This document shows positions 40,052 through 48,089 of a DNA stretch of 64,000 nucleotides, piece by piece (positions within the stretch are counted from its first letter, which is position 1; each line of letters opens with the position of its first letter). The DNA lies in contig NZ_CP114035.2 in the NCBI RefSeq assembly GCF_026898135.2, forward strand, positions 1,839,501-1,903,500, read 5' to 3'. The position numbers and the translations under genes were made by a program. Below the pieces are notes generated by a model. The model was not told the DNA's origin, did not search any database, and saw nothing but the letters and a program-made list of their open reading frames with translations. The stretch comes from Pseudomonas fortuita (GTDB lineage Bacteria; Pseudomonadota; Gammaproteobacteria; Pseudomonadales; Pseudomonadaceae).

Positions 40052-40557
40052 ACGGCTGGGTGCTCTCTGGAGTGTTAGCGCTGTTGCTGGTGACCCACTG
40101 GGCGGCGTACGAACACGGTCGATCGGTTGAACTTGCCCAGGCTGACCAGAAATCAGCGAAACGGGACAGCGGCGACCGACTCGCCGAAGTGATTGGCGAG
40201 CGCGCGGCGCGTCTGGAAGAACACCGCAGCACAGATGCGCAACAAGAGGCGAGGGTAAAAGGCTATGAAGAAAGAAAGGTTGCTGATGCTGGCGCTGCTG
40301 ACGCCGATGCTGCTGGCCAGCGGTTGCGCCACGAAGCCGGAAAGCTCGCTTCCACCGTCAGTTGCTCCGGCACGGATACCGCCGCTATCGCCCGAGGCCA
40401 GGCAGCCACCCGCGCCGCCATGGTGCTCTCCGAGCTGCTCTCACGGGCTGATGAACGAGCGGGAGAGTTGGCGCGGGCTTTTGACCGGGCACGAATAGCA
40501 GGCCAGCAGTGCGAGCGAGAGTACGACTCGTTGGTAAGGCGGGCACCGCGATCATAG
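40048..40557 (+). CDS. i-spanin, Rz-like
   Basis: A 169-residue type II membrane protein: N-terminal transmembrane helix VLSGVLALLLVTHWAAYEHG, then a long periplasmic coiled coil (AQADQKSAKRDSGDRLAEVIGERAARLEEH) and two Cys near the C-terminal half. GTG start overlaps the endolysin stop. Works with the embedded Rz1 to fuse inner and outer membranes at lysis. Confidence 0.87.
   Translation: MNGWVLSGVLALLLVTHWAAYEHGRSVELAQADQKSAKRDSGDRLAEVIGERAARLEEHRSTDAQQEARVKGYEERKVADAGAADADAAGQRLRHEAGKLASTVSCSGTDTAAIARGQAATRAAMVLSELLSRADERAGELARAFDRARIAGQQCEREYDSLVRRAPRS
40265..40498 (+). CDS. o-spanin lipoprotein, Rz1-like, embedded in Rz
   Basis: A 77-residue lipoprotein inside the Rz gene in another frame: MKKERLLMLALLTPMLLASGCATK with lipobox LASGC, then a Pro-rich mature part (SSLPPSVAPARIPPLSPEARQPPAPPW). 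Overlapping architecture and Pro content are those of lambda Rz1. Confidence 0.87.
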   Translation: MKKERLLMLALLTPMLLASGCATKPESSLPPSVAPARIPPLSPEARQPPAPPWCSPSCSHGLMNERESWRGLLTGHE

Positions 40558-40653
40558 CTCTGCTTGGAGGGGCGTGACCATGCGGTAAAAAAGAAGTGAA
40601 TTTTTCGCCCGCTTTGTAGCTCCATTGACGGTGATTCTATGGAGGAGAGTCCA

Positions 40654-40938
40654 ATGGCAGAGCACAAACTTTACATAATTGAGTATGAGCTTCACGGTGA
40701 TTACCGGACGTTCATCATCCGGCAGGAGCGAATGGACAACGTTGAGGCTTGGCATTGGGCGAGTTGCGATGCCGGAGTTGGCGTAATTCCCAGGTTCGGT
40801 CAGCACAACATCAAGAAGGTCAGTCGCCCAATGGCTGAGCGCTATGGGATATCCAAGGTGCGGTGGCGCCCTAGTGGGCAAGGCCCTGAGTTTGTGGCGC
40901 CTGCGATTGATATGAAGAGGTTTTCCGCCGCTCCTTGA
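40654..40938 (+). CDS. Pseudomonas small conserved protein (DUF6555-like)
   Basis: A 94-residue protein: HKLYIIEYELHGDYRTFIIRQERMDNVEAWHWASCDAGVGVIPRFG, then VSRPMAERYGISKVRW. I recognise this as a small protein widespread in Pseudomonas, but its function is unknown. GGAGGAG lies before ATG 40654. It is the first gene after the phage lysis cassette and may be chromosomal or a moron. Confidence 0.65.
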   Translation: MAEHKLYIIEYELHGDYRTFIIRQERMDNVEAWHWASCDAGVGVIPRFGQHNIKKVSRPMAERYGISKVRWRPSGQGPEFVAPAIDMKRFSAAP

Positions 40939-41071
40939 AGTCCGCAGCCCTGAGAGGGTTTGCCAGGGCGGCATCCGCCCTGGTGCTCCCAATTGATGCG
41001 GCCAAATGCCGCCATCGACCGATGATTCTGAACCTGAAACACTCAGAGCTTCGTCGTAGCTGGAGAACCAG

Positions 41072-41485
41072 ATGAAAGTCGACACTGATGGGCTGTCATT
41101 GTCAGGACTGACTGTATTAGTTGTCGAAGATGATGAGATTCTTCGAACATTGCTGGTAGCAATCTTGGCTGAGATGGAGGCCACGTGTGTGGGGTTCGGC
41201 AATGCCGACGACGCCCTTATTCATCTCCTTGCATCTCAGGGTTCCTGCTCTCTGATGATCGTCGACCACCATATTCCTGGTTGCATCAAGGGAATGGAGT
41301 TTATCTCCATGGCTCATGAAAAATGGCCAAGGGTCCCAGCGATTTTGACCTCCGGTTCTCCTTTGGACGTGTCGACTATCACACCACCCATCAGCTATCT
41401 TTTTAAGCCTTGGTCCATCGAGGAGCTTGTTATGACTATTAACCGGGCGCTAGCGTACGAGACGCGTGCCGGCTCTGCCGACTAA
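41072..41485 (+). CDS. CheY-like receiver-only response regulator
   Basis: A 137-residue protein with a single receiver domain: LTVLVVEDDEILRTLLVAIL (acidic pair), LMIVDHHIPG (phospho-acceptor Asp), ILTSGSPLD (Thr/Ser) and YLFKPWSIEELV (Lys). No output domain. GGAG before ATG. Such single-domain regulators usually act by protein contact in a phosphorelay; the partner kinase is not in the window. Confidence 0.85.
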   Translation: MKVDTDGLSLSGLTVLVVEDDEILRTLLVAILAEMEATCVGFGNADDALIHLLASQGSCSLMIVDHHIPGCIKGMEFISMAHEKWPRVPAILTSGSPLDVSTITPPISYLFKPWSIEELVMTINRALAYETRAGSAD

Positions 41486-41505
41486 GCTCCGTCATAGTTA
41501 TTAAC

Positions 41506-41916
41506 CTATCGCGGATGGCCGTCTCTCGGCCGGTCCTCCGAGGTTGCGAGCGGAGATGGCTCTTGCTCGCATTCACTTCCCATGGCTTGATATTCCTTTC
41601 GAAGTTCGTGAATTTGTCGATTGTCTAGCGCCTCTAGGTCCAGTACTGACCTTTCAGCGGACTTGGTTGCTCTTATGAGCTCGTCAAGCTTAACGTGAAT
41701 GATGTCATTATCCCGGTTCTGCGTATTTTGAATGAGGAACACCATTAAAAAGGTAATGATCGTAGTTGAGGTATTGATGATCAGCTGCCAGGTGTCGTTG
41801 TAGTGGAACCACGGCCCTGAAGCGGCCCAGAGGATGATGAGGCAAACGGCGATTAGAAATGTCCGCGGTCGGCCAGAGTTATTCGCCAGCCATTGGCAGA
41901 ACTGTGCAAATTTCAT
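41506..41916 (-). CDS. Low-affinity iron permease family membrane protein
   Basis: A 136-residue protein: two transmembrane helices (TFLIAVCLIILWAASGPW and WQLIINTSTTIITFLMVFLIQ) followed by QNTQNRDNDIIHVKLDELIRATKSAER, the hallmark of the low-affinity iron permease (Fet4-like) family in bacteria. Substrate in bacteria is not established. Convergent with the receiver gene. Confidence 0.87.
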   Translation of the reverse strand: MKFAQFCQWLANNSGRPRTFLIAVCLIILWAASGPWFHYNDTWQLIINTSTTIITFLMVFLIQNTQNRDNDIIHVKLDELIRATKSAERSVLDLEALDNRQIHELRKEYQAMGSECEQEPSPLATSEDRPRDGHPR

Positions 41917-42050
41917 AACGTAGCTCCAAGCAGGCTCAGTGCGTATGACCTCTGCGATTCTTGGAAATCTTTTCTTACACCTTGATGAGACGACGATTGG
42001 TCATGCGTGTTGAAAGCTAGCCCTGCGAGGTCACGCAGGGCAGCCCTGTT

Positions 42051-42551
42051 TTACTTCTCTAGAGTGGCCGCTTGGTTACCACCTTCTTCGGCAATCGCCG
42101 AAAGCTTTTCGTCTGCAGCTTTTTCTTCGGCAAGCGTATCGACAAGTAGGTCAACAGCTTCCTTGATTCCCAGATGCTTTGCCATAGCGATCAGCGTGCC
42201 ATAAGCTGCAATCTCATAGTGCTCCACCTTCTGACTGGCGCCAATCAGCGCAGCATCCAGAACTGGGCCCTTTTCAATCTCGTCCAATAGTTCTTTGCCC
42301 TCCTCGAGCAAGCCCTCCATTGCGACGCACTTCATCCGCTTGAGCTTCAATCCTGCCTTTTCGACTAATTGGTCGATGCGTTCGATCTGCCCGTGGGTCT
42401 CTTCGAGATGGGAAGTGAAGGCCTCAGCAAGCAGCGGATTGGTGGCAGCGCGAGCCAACCTTGGCAACGCTTTGGTGATTTGTTTCTCGGCGCTGTAGAC
42501 ATCAGAGAGCTCATGGATGAACAGGTCTTCAACAGTCTTACGTGCAGGCAT
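42051..42551 (-). CDS. YciE/YciF ferritin-like stress protein (DUF892)
   Basis: A 166-residue four-helix-bundle protein: VEDLFIHELSDVYSAEKQITKALPRLARAA, FTSHLEETHGQIERI, QKVEHYEIAAYGTLIAMAKHLG, LAEEKAADEKLS. The Glu and His residues in HLEETHGQ, KVEHYE and EEKAAD are the di-iron ligands of this family. Usually induced by osmotic or oxidative stress. Probably host chromosomal, not phage. AAGGAG-like site upstream. Confidence 0.9.
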   Translation of the reverse strand: MPARKTVEDLFIHELSDVYSAEKQITKALPRLARAATNPLLAEAFTSHLEETHGQIERIDQLVEKAGLKLKRMKCVAMEGLLEEGKELLDEIEKGPVLDAALIGASQKVEHYEIAAYGTLIAMAKHLGIKEAVDLLVDTLAEEKAADEKLSAIAEEGGNQAATLEK

Positions 42552-42832
42552 GTCTTATCTCCTTGTATCAACGGGCTTCAATGTGGGCGCTGACGGGAAC
42601 ACCCGATTTATTGGAGAGCAGCGTCTGGAAAAAGTGCGGATCATTTCTGCCATCCATACAACCTTCTAGTGCGCCCATGATCCCCAAGTAAGGTCAGATA
42701 GGGGACGACCTAGCGCGGATCGGGGTTGCGAGAACGCCTGGATGGGGTGATAACCCTGTCTAAAAACTGCCGTAAACTTCTCTCTGTTACCGGACCAAAG
42801 TTGCCGTGACGGGCTGCTATCAGAAACTGATG
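42552..42832. other. Intergenic region between yciF-like and DUF421 genes
   Basis: About 280 bases upstream of yciF with no credible ORF. It must carry the yciF promoter, but no clear sigma-70 element or operator could be assigned by eye. Confidence 0.3.
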
Positions 42833-43276
42833 TCAGTTTCGGGGAATAATCGAGATCTTGCCGTTTCGCTCGACGATAGCAAATTTGATCTGCTCGACGC
42901 TTTCGATGCCTTGGCTGTCCCTGGCCGACTCAAGGATATCGTCCTCTGTTAGCCTTGCCTGGCGCATGCGCTGGTGTAGAAAGCGTCCCTGTTCCACCAC
43001 CAATGTGGCATGACCGTCGAGCAGGCGTGCCAATGGTCTGGAATTAAGCTTGGCCAACGACAGACCGACATCCAGCACAATCAGCGTAGCAATCACCAAG
43101 ATAGCGTTGGTAAAGGAAAAGTCTTCCCCGAGCAACGCCTGCTGAGTTGCTTCGCCAATGATCAGTAGCAGCACGAAGTCGAATGTGGTTAGGTCGGCCA
43201 GCGAGCGCCTGCCAGCCACACGAAAAAGCAACATCAGCGCAACATACATACCTGCCGCACGAAGGATGGAATCCAT
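42833..43276 (-). CDS. DUF421/YetF-like membrane protein
   Basis: A 147-residue protein: hydrophobic N-terminal part (AGMYVALMLLFRVAGRRSLADLTTFDFVLLLIIGEATQQALL, then FTNAILVIATLIVLDVGLSL), then cytosolic DUF421 domain (HATLVVEQGRFLHQRMRQARLTEDDILESARDSQGIESVEQIKFAIVERNGKISII). Third gene of a leftward operon with the two genes at 43286 and 43804 (gaps of 9 and 11 bases). Confidence 0.88.
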   Translation of the reverse strand: MDSILRAAGMYVALMLLFRVAGRRSLADLTTFDFVLLLIIGEATQQALLGEDFSFTNAILVIATLIVLDVGLSLAKLNSRPLARLLDGHATLVVEQGRFLHQRMRQARLTEDDILESARDSQGIESVEQIKFAIVERNGKISIIPRN

Positions 43277-43285
43277 ATCACGCTC

Positions 43286-43792
43286 CTAGGGGTACAGGAA
43301 GGTTGTAAAACTTACAGCGCTGGCCGGGTCTGCCCTGACAATGCCTTCAAGGATGCCAACATGCTCGCTGCGCAGGGTCAGGTAGAGTGTGGCGATACCG
43401 TCTTTGCTGGTTCCAAGTTCCAGCAGAAGCGCCTCTCCATGGGACCGCGACGTCTGCGGCTGGGGCTGCATGGTTTCGATGCTGGCGCTCTGCAGCAATG
43501 TTCCGCCCAGCATCAGTACCACCTGCTCCCCCGGGGCGCCGCGAACTGTGATTCGCAAATTATCGATGCTGCCAGTACGGCTGAGCCGCTGATAGTCGAC
43601 CTCTATACGGCCGTCGGTACTCAGGGCCTGGGCGTCACTGAGCGGACCGTTGCCAAACAACCCGGCCAGCGCAAGCATCACGAGCAGCACCAGCGTGTAC
43701 CATCCAACCCGTTCAAAGCGCCATACACGGTGCTGCATGGGCATGTCTTCATCGACCGGATGGTGCCTTGAGATCAGCTCGTCTTCGTTCAT
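43286..43792 (-). CDS. Single-pass membrane protein of unknown function
   Basis: A 168-residue protein: cytosolic N-terminus (RHHPVDEDMPMQHRVWRFERVG), one transmembrane helix (WYTLVLLVMLALAGLFG) and a periplasmic beta-rich domain. Sandwiched between the CinA-like and DUF421 genes and obviously co-transcribed; this trio recurs in pseudomonads to my knowledge, but no function is known. Confidence 0.75.
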   Translation of the reverse strand: MNEDELISRHHPVDEDMPMQHRVWRFERVGWYTLVLLVMLALAGLFGNGPLSDAQALSTDGRIEVDYQRLSRTGSIDNLRITVRGAPGEQVVLMLGGTLLQSASIETMQPQPQTSRSHGEALLLELGTSKDGIATLYLTLRSEHVGILEGIVRADPASAVSFTTFLYP

Positions 43793-43803
43793 GGCCTTTG
43801 CCC

Positions 43804-44307
43804 TCAGGCGCGCTCACCACGCAGCCAGCACTGATGGTAGTGCGCTATATGTGACAACCCAAACAGTGCTCCTTGTCGGATGACATCTGCGCGGTGACCG
43901 AAAAAATGCTGGGTCCGGGTGAAGACGGCAATCGGCTCGCCGGCAAATGCCCAAGCAAAGCAGACAGTGCCAGGAATAATGCCGTCTTGCGGCTCCGGCC
44001 CTGTGACACCGGTGCTAGCGATGGCGACCGTGGCGTCGCTGTCTTTCAATGCACCCACTGCCATTTCCCAGGCCACTGCCTCGCTGGTGAGTCCGAAGCG
44101 GTCAATTGTTTGTGAGCTAATGCCCAGCAGTCGTCTTTTGGCGCTGGGCGAATAAACGACGTAACCGCTTTCAAGTACTTCGCCGGTGCCCGGAACTTCC
44201 GCCAGCAGTGAGACCATGGCGCCAGCAGTACATGATTCGGCGGTTGTCAGGACCAGCGTGTGGATCCTCAGGTAGTCAAGCGCCTCGAATACTAGGTCTT
44301 TAGGCAT
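43804..44307 (-). CDS. CinA C-terminal/PncC-like amidohydrolase
   Basis: A 167-residue protein with TTAESCTAGAMVSLLAEVPG (catalytic Ser region), YSPSAKRRLLG and ASTGVTGPEPQDGIIPGTVCFAWA. This is the stand-alone CinA domain that deamidates nicotinamide mononucleotide. First gene of the leftward trio. Length is normal for PncC. Confidence 0.88.
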   Translation of the reverse strand: MPKDLVFEALDYLRIHTLVLTTAESCTAGAMVSLLAEVPGTGEVLESGYVVYSPSAKRRLLGISSQTIDRFGLTSEAVAWEMAVGALKDSDATVAIASTGVTGPEPQDGIIPGTVCFAWAFAGEPIAVFTRTQHFFGHRADVIRQGALFGLSHIAHYHQCWLRGERA

Positions 44308-44488
44308 AGTGGGTCATCCGAGTGCTGTTTTGCGATGGACTTGTTGCAGCCGAAGTTGGTTCAGTGTGCGTGGCGTCCATTCATCTGCGCCGGACCAAGC
44401 TGGCTGAACTTTGAACGGCCCTGAGGCTTCCCTGTTATACAAGGCCACGGGTTTTCGTGGTCTGTCCACTTGTATATGAGAGGCGGTT

Positions 44489-44722
44489 ATGACCGAGCCT
44501 GTGACGTATTTCTGGATCGCCGTTGCGGTGATCATTCTGCTTGTCGATTTGTGGGCCATCGTCAGTGTCTTTCGGAGTGACAAGACCGAGTCGACCAAAG
44601 CGATGTGGGCACTGCTACTGCTAGCACTGCCTATCGTCGGCCTAGCTATCTGGGGCATCATGGGGCCACGCGGCATCAAGCGGGGGACGGGGCCATCTTC
44701 CCCAGAGCACAGTAAGGGCTGA
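44489..44722 (+). CDS. PLDc_N family small membrane protein
   Basis: A 77-residue protein with two transmembrane helices (YFWIAVAVIILLVDLWAIVSVF and MWALLLLALPIVGLAIWGIMGPRG); the KTESTKAMWALLLLALPIVGLAIW segment is the phospholipase D nuclease N-terminal (PLDc_N) motif. Without the catalytic part it is probably a membrane adaptor or immunity-type protein. Divergent from the cinA-like operon. Confidence 0.85.
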   Translation: MTEPVTYFWIAVAVIILLVDLWAIVSVFRSDKTESTKAMWALLLLALPIVGLAIWGIMGPRGIKRGTGPSSPEHSKG

Positions 44723-44800
44723 TGCCGAGCGTTTGGATTGACCAAGCTCTAATTCCGCGAAGGAGGCTACTATTTGTAGAGAAACTAGTCGGGTATGGTT

Positions 44801-45024
44801 ATGGACAAGCGTACTTTTGTAGGAATGGTTCAGGCCGGCGAGTCACTGATTCAGCAGGCGGTGGACGCATTCCGTGCCTACCACGAGGCCAAGATCGTGG
44901 CGAACCAGCTGAAGAGGTCGAGCGCCTGCACTTGCTTGCCGAGTCACTGTTCCAGGCGGTGTCCGACTACCAGCTTCGCGTCATAGCCAAGGCCCGGGGC
45001 ACGGATCTGCCGCCTCTTCATTGA
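44801..45024 (+). pseudogene. Frameshifted small Pseudomonas/phage protein gene
   Basis: The first half is in one frame (MDKRTFVGMVQAGESLIQQAVDAF, then RAYHEAKIVANQL) and the rest in the -1 frame (EEVERLHLLAESLFQAVSDYQLRVIAKARGTDLPPLH). Both parts form one continuous amphipathic helical protein of about 75 residues, joined near 44910. A one-base deletion explains it; no slippery heptamer is present. Confidence 0.65.
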
Positions 45025-45070
45025 TCCGCCCATCGGCAGTTGCTCGGCGCCAGGAATGGCCTATACGATA

Positions 45071-45086
45071 CTGTATCTCTATACAG
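45071..45086 (+). promoter_or_regulatory. Perfect LexA (SOS) box
   Basis: CTGTATCTCTATACAG has both conserved arms (CTGTAT and ATACAG) of the LexA site. It ends 12 bases before the ATG of the 45099 gene and just before its GGAG site. Confidence 0.88.
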
Positions 45087-45098
45087 TGTCGGAGTCCC

Positions 45099-45392
45099 AT
45101 GTATTTCCTCCTCGTTCGCCGCCGCGTAAATGGCGTGGCCATCCCTGCTGATCAGCTCAGAAGGGTCCAGCCTTTGCGCGCCGACGTCCACATCGGTGAC
45201 CACCACAGCGAGCCGCTGGGCCGGGTATCGACCCAGGCATGGGTGTTCAATCCAACGCCCGGGCCCGATATCATCCCGCGCCTGCACGACGCCAGGGTCA
45301 ACGGGATGGCCCAGCTCGGCATCAACATCAACGGGCTTGAGGAAGTCGACGGCGTTCTGTACGCCCAGTCCTGGTGGTGCAGAGCAGAATGA
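45099..45392 (+). CDS. SOS-controlled protein of unknown function, first of a pair
   Basis: A 97-residue protein ([20 protein letters not shown] ... [44 protein letters not shown]). Soluble, beta-rich. GGAG 8 bases before ATG 45099, directly behind a perfect LexA box, so induction by DNA damage is likely. Overlaps the next gene by four bases. Family not recognised. Confidence 0.75.
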   Translation: MYFLLVRRRVNGVAIPADQLRRVQPLRADVHIGDHHSEPLGRVSTQAWVFNPTPGPDIIPRLHDARVNGMAQLGININGLEEVDGVLYAQSWWCRAE

Positions 45393-45688
45393 TGGCTGGA
45401 TTACCACAGGCCTGGGTGGTGGAACTTGATGACCAGACTGCCCTGGTAACTGACCCTGATGGGCGAGCGGCTGTGCTCAGTGAAATGGCCTATGCTGCGC
45501 GCCGGCGCCGGGACATCGACGATGACACTCTGGTCGACATGCTCGAGCTTGCCGAGGCGGCCAGGATGTGGGCGCTGATGGAGCACGAGGAAGCCTGGGC
45601 GCTGGGTTTGTTTGACGACTATCCGCAGGATCATCCCGGCGGCGCACAGCTGGTACAGGGCAGTGGCAAGCCCTTCCCCGGTGAGTAG
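45389..45688 (+). CDS. SOS-controlled protein of unknown function, second of a pair
   Basis: A 99-residue acidic, mainly helical protein: [75 protein letters not shown] overlap with the 45099 gene means co-expression from the LexA-controlled promoter. Adjacent ATG codons at 45389 and 45392. Not recognised. Confidence 0.72.
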   Translation: MMAGLPQAWVVELDDQTALVTDPDGRAAVLSEMAYAARRRRDIDDDTLVDMLELAEAARMWALMEHEEAWALGLFDDYPQDHPGGAQLVQGSGKPFPGE

Positions 45689-46042
45689 CTTTACAAAGGA
45701 AGTAGCCGATCAGGTGTCTTGCGGTCCCTGTTTCCAGCCAAGAGAAACACCGGCAATGCCATACCGGAGTGCCACCCTTCTCATGTCCAAAAAAAAGCCA
45801 CTTATGTGGCTATCCCATCAAACTTGCTTAATTTTTGCTACAGAAAATATTCGGCATGCCTACAGGCCCCGTAAACACTGGGCATTCCAAATTTATCGAC
45901 ACGATCCATCATCGGCGCAACGCTGAAGCGGCGGGAGGGCTCAGGGCGCGTGGTTTGTGGCTTTGAGGCTGATTCTAGGGGCATTCTGGTCTACGCATTT
46001 GTGGGCCATTTTCGGGGGTTTTTGGGCGTTTTTGGTGTGACA
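45689..46042. other. Junction region before prophage 2
   Basis: About 350 bases without a convincing gene. Contains a hairpin AGCCAC-TTAT-GTGGCT (45796-45811) preceded by eight A, an intrinsic terminator when read leftward. The prophage 2 left attachment site must lie here or close by, but no tRNA end or obvious core repeat could be recognised. Confidence 0.4.
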
Positions 46043-46080
46043 GTGGTACGATGTACCACCGCCAATCACGCTTGTACCAC
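46043..46080 (+). promoter_or_regulatory. Palindrome and half-site upstream of the integrase
   Basis: GTGGTAC-GAT-GTACCAC (46043-46059) is a perfect 17-bp palindrome; a further GTACCAC is at 46074-46080, ending eight bases before the integrase ATG. It could be an integrase arm-type site, an excisionase site or an autoregulatory operator. Confidence 0.6.
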
Positions 46081-46088
46081 CAAAAATC

Positions 46089-47210
46089 ATGGCAACGATC
46101 AGAGCAAGGAAAAAGGCCGATGGGACAGTGAGCTATACCGTCCAGATCCGCCTCAAGAAAAAGGGTGTCATAGTCTACCAAGAAGCCCAGACGTTCGCCC
46201 GCAAGCAGGCTGCTCAGGCCTGGGCGAAGCGACGAGAGACAGAGCTAGCGGTGCCTGGTGCGATCGAGCGGGCAAGCCGCCAGGGTCACACTGTCAGGGA
46301 GATGATCGATCGCTACTTGATTGAGGCGGAGAAAGCCAGGCCTCTTGGTGAAACCAAGCGGCTAACGCTCAATGCCATCAAGAAGAGCTACTTGGGGGAT
46401 AAGGTCGACTCGGACATCAGCCAGCAGGTACTGGTGGATTACGCGCTCTGGCGCATGGGACCCGAGGGTGGTTCAGTAAAGCCTCAGACTGCCGGTAATG
46501 ATTTGGCTCACCTGGGTTCGGTTCTGTCCCTGGCCAGGGCGGCCTGGGGGTACGAGATCAATCCCCTGGCGATGCCTGACGCTCGCCTCGTTTTGAAAAA
46601 GTTCGGTTACAACATGAGGAGTCGCGAGCGTGATCGTCGGCCCACGTTAGATGAACTCGACAAGCTGATGAAGCACTTTTTCGAGATGTTACAGCGCCGG
46701 CCGACAGTCATCCATATGCCCAAGGTAGTGGCATTCGCTATTTATTCAACGCGGCGGATGGACGAGATTACCCGCATCCGTTGGGAGGACTTGGACGAGC
46801 ATCAGCAGGCTGTGAAAGTCCGGGACATGAAGAACCCCGGCCAGAAGATTGGCAATGACGTTTGGTGTTATTTGCCGGATGAGGCTTGGATTATTGTGCA
46901 GAGCATGCCACGGGAGTGTGCTGAGATATTTCCCTACAACACGGATTCAATCGGCACCGCCTGGTCCAAGGCATGCAAGATGACCGGTATTGAGGATCTG
47001 CACTTCCATGATTTACGTCACGAAGGAGTGAGCCGACTATTCGAGATGGATTGGGATATACCCAGGGTTTCCAGTGTCTCCGGCCATCGCGATTGGAACT
47101 CGATGCGGCGTTATACGCATTTGCGCGGCCGAGGAGATGGGTATAAGGGCTGGAAGTGGTTGAATCAAATTATCCAGGCGCCGGTGAAGCTCGGCGCCCG
47201 GGTAGGCTAG
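46089..47210 (+). CDS. int: Tyrosine integrase of prophage 2
   Basis: A 373-residue tyrosine recombinase. Catalytic residues: Arg in YSTRRMDEITRIRW, Lys in RDMKNPGQ, His-x-x-Arg in FHDLRHEGVSR, His in SGHRDWNSMRRYTHL (His, with Tyr as nucleophile in RRYTHL). The N-terminal MATIRARKKADGTVSYTVQIRLKKKGVIVYQEAQTF segment is an arm-binding domain. Carries out integration and excision of prophage 2. Confidence 0.92.
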   Translation: MATIRARKKADGTVSYTVQIRLKKKGVIVYQEAQTFARKQAAQAWAKRRETELAVPGAIERASRQGHTVREMIDRYLIEAEKARPLGETKRLTLNAIKKSYLGDKVDSDISQQVLVDYALWRMGPEGGSVKPQTAGNDLAHLGSVLSLARAAWGYEINPLAMPDARLVLKKFGYNMRSRERDRRPTLDELDKLMKHFFEMLQRRPTVIHMPKVVAFAIYSTRRMDEITRIRWEDLDEHQQAVKVRDMKNPGQKIGNDVWCYLPDEAWIIVQSMPRECAEIFPYNTDSIGTAWSKACKMTGIEDLHFHDLRHEGVSRLFEMDWDIPRVSSVSGHRDWNSMRRYTHLRGRGDGYKGWKWLNQIIQAPVKLGARVG

Positions 47211-47486
47211 CTAGCTCGCACGAAGAGGTTTGTTCAGCTGCGCGCATTCGAGGCGCGCAGCTTCCCTCTGTCGGTCCAGGTACAAGGCCAGATCAGCGAT
47301 GTGCACTCCTCGAGCACTCTTCTGGCTCGCTTCGAGCCTGGTTATAGGGAGCTGGATCTGTCCGGCCAGTACCTTGCGTTGAAACATATCGGGCGTCAGG
47401 TGCGTGAAATAGTCGGTACAGACCTGTTCTATTGAGATGATGGCTTTGCCGTTGTACTGCGCCATCAGAACGAAAGCGGTATTCAT
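47211..47486 (-). CDS. PrtN-family transcriptional activator, copy 1
   Basis: A 91-residue protein: NTAFVLMAQYNGKAIISIEQVCTDYFTHLTPDMFQRKVLAGQIQLPITRLEASQKSARGVHIADLALYLDRQREAA. This is the pyocin activator PrtN family, which switches on pyocin genes after DNA damage in P. aeruginosa. GGGGAG precedes ATG 47486. It is the last gene of the leftward operon, next to the integrase. A second family member is at 49460. Confidence 0.88.
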   Translation of the reverse strand: MNTAFVLMAQYNGKAIISIEQVCTDYFTHLTPDMFQRKVLAGQIQLPITRLEASQKSARGVHIADLALYLDRQREAARLECAQLNKPLRAS

Positions 47487-47677
47487 GCACGTCTCCCCAG
47501 CGCTCGTTTCGCGGCCACGTTGGCCATGTAGGCTGCCCACTTGTCGCCCTCCCGTTGTTGGCGGATACGGCTGCATTTCATGTGTCGGCGGGTTGACCGG
47601 CCTTTGCCGCAAACATCGCAAATGGCAGGAAGGTCGAGGCTGTGTGAGGCCATGGGTGGCCGGATGCGATCAGTCAT
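47483..47677 (-). CDS. Small zinc-finger-like phage protein
   Basis: A 64-residue basic protein with CDVCGKGRSTRRHMKCSRIRQQREG, a Cys-x2-Cys...Cys arrangement that may bind zinc, and a helical end (WAAYMANVAAKRALG). ATGA overlap with the PrtN-like gene. Not assigned to a family. Confidence 0.65.
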   Translation of the reverse strand: MTDRIRPPMASHSLDLPAICDVCGKGRSTRRHMKCSRIRQQREGDKWAAYMANVAAKRALGRRA

Positions 47678-48089
47678 AACTCACCGCCTCGCTGCCATTG
47701 TTGATAGCGTCCAGCGCGGCTTGGTCAAGCAAACGATGCATCTGGTTGGTGCCTTGCTCGTCCTCACGCTGCAGTTCGTGGATGATTTCCTGTATCAATA
47801 ACGTGCCGTTCTGGATGCTGATCGGATCGCCCCTGTAGTCGACCGGCCATTCCGGTGCGCAAGTGACTGCGTGCAGGAGGCACTCCGTGGTGATGCGGAT
47901 AACCAGTTGGTCGCCTTCGACAGCCACCGTTGGCAGCACGTCGATTGGCTCGGCGGATTTCGCGGTGGTTGGAGTGAGGATGCGATCCAGCTCGTCAGCT
48001 ACGTCCTGCATGCCAACAGCTGCTGCAGCATCCAGGGCTTGCTCCAGAAGCTCGCGTGGCACGCTGACAGGGTGCAGATCGTTGATCAT
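47670..48089 (-). CDS. Early phage protein of unknown function
   Basis: A 139-residue protein: PRELLEQALDAAAAVGMQDVADELDRIL (helix), then VLPTVAVEGDQLVIRITTECLLHAVTCAPEWPV (beta) and QEIIHELQREDEQGTNQMHRLLDQ. Overlaps the genes on both sides in the leftward operon. ATG 48089 chosen; upstream residues of the ORF are Arg/Gln-rich and unlikely. Confidence 0.65.
   Translation of the reverse strand: MINDLHPVSVPRELLEQALDAAAAVGMQDVADELDRILTPTTAKSAEPIDVLPTVAVEGDQLVIRITTECLLHAVTCAPEWPVDYRGDPISIQNGTLLIQEIIHELQREDEQGTNQMHRLLDQAALDAINNGSEAVSYD

Larger units (their letters stand above)
1..40557. mobile_element. Prophage 1 (lambda/HK97-like siphophage), left end outside the window
   Basis: Gene order is that of a lambdoid prophage: leftward early operon, CI/Cro switch, O/DnaC-type replication genes, Q, lysis genes, terminase, portal, protease, capsid, connectors, tail tube, chaperones, tape measure, M-L-K-I-J, endolysin and Rz/Rz1. 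The right limit given is the end of the Rz gene; no attachment repeat could be recognised, so the true border may lie further right, up to about 46 kb. The tyrosine recombinase lies inside the early region rather than at an end. Confidence 0.9.

Noticed and set aside
40558..46042. Treating all genes between the lysis cassette and prophage 2 as phage cargo
   Set aside because: YciF, CinA-like, DUF421 and iron-permease-like genes are typical chromosomal genes; without att sites they are better left unassigned.
46043..46059. Possible tRNA or att core at the prophage 2 border
   Set aside because: No cloverleaf or CCA-end could be built, and no second copy of a core sequence is visible in the window.
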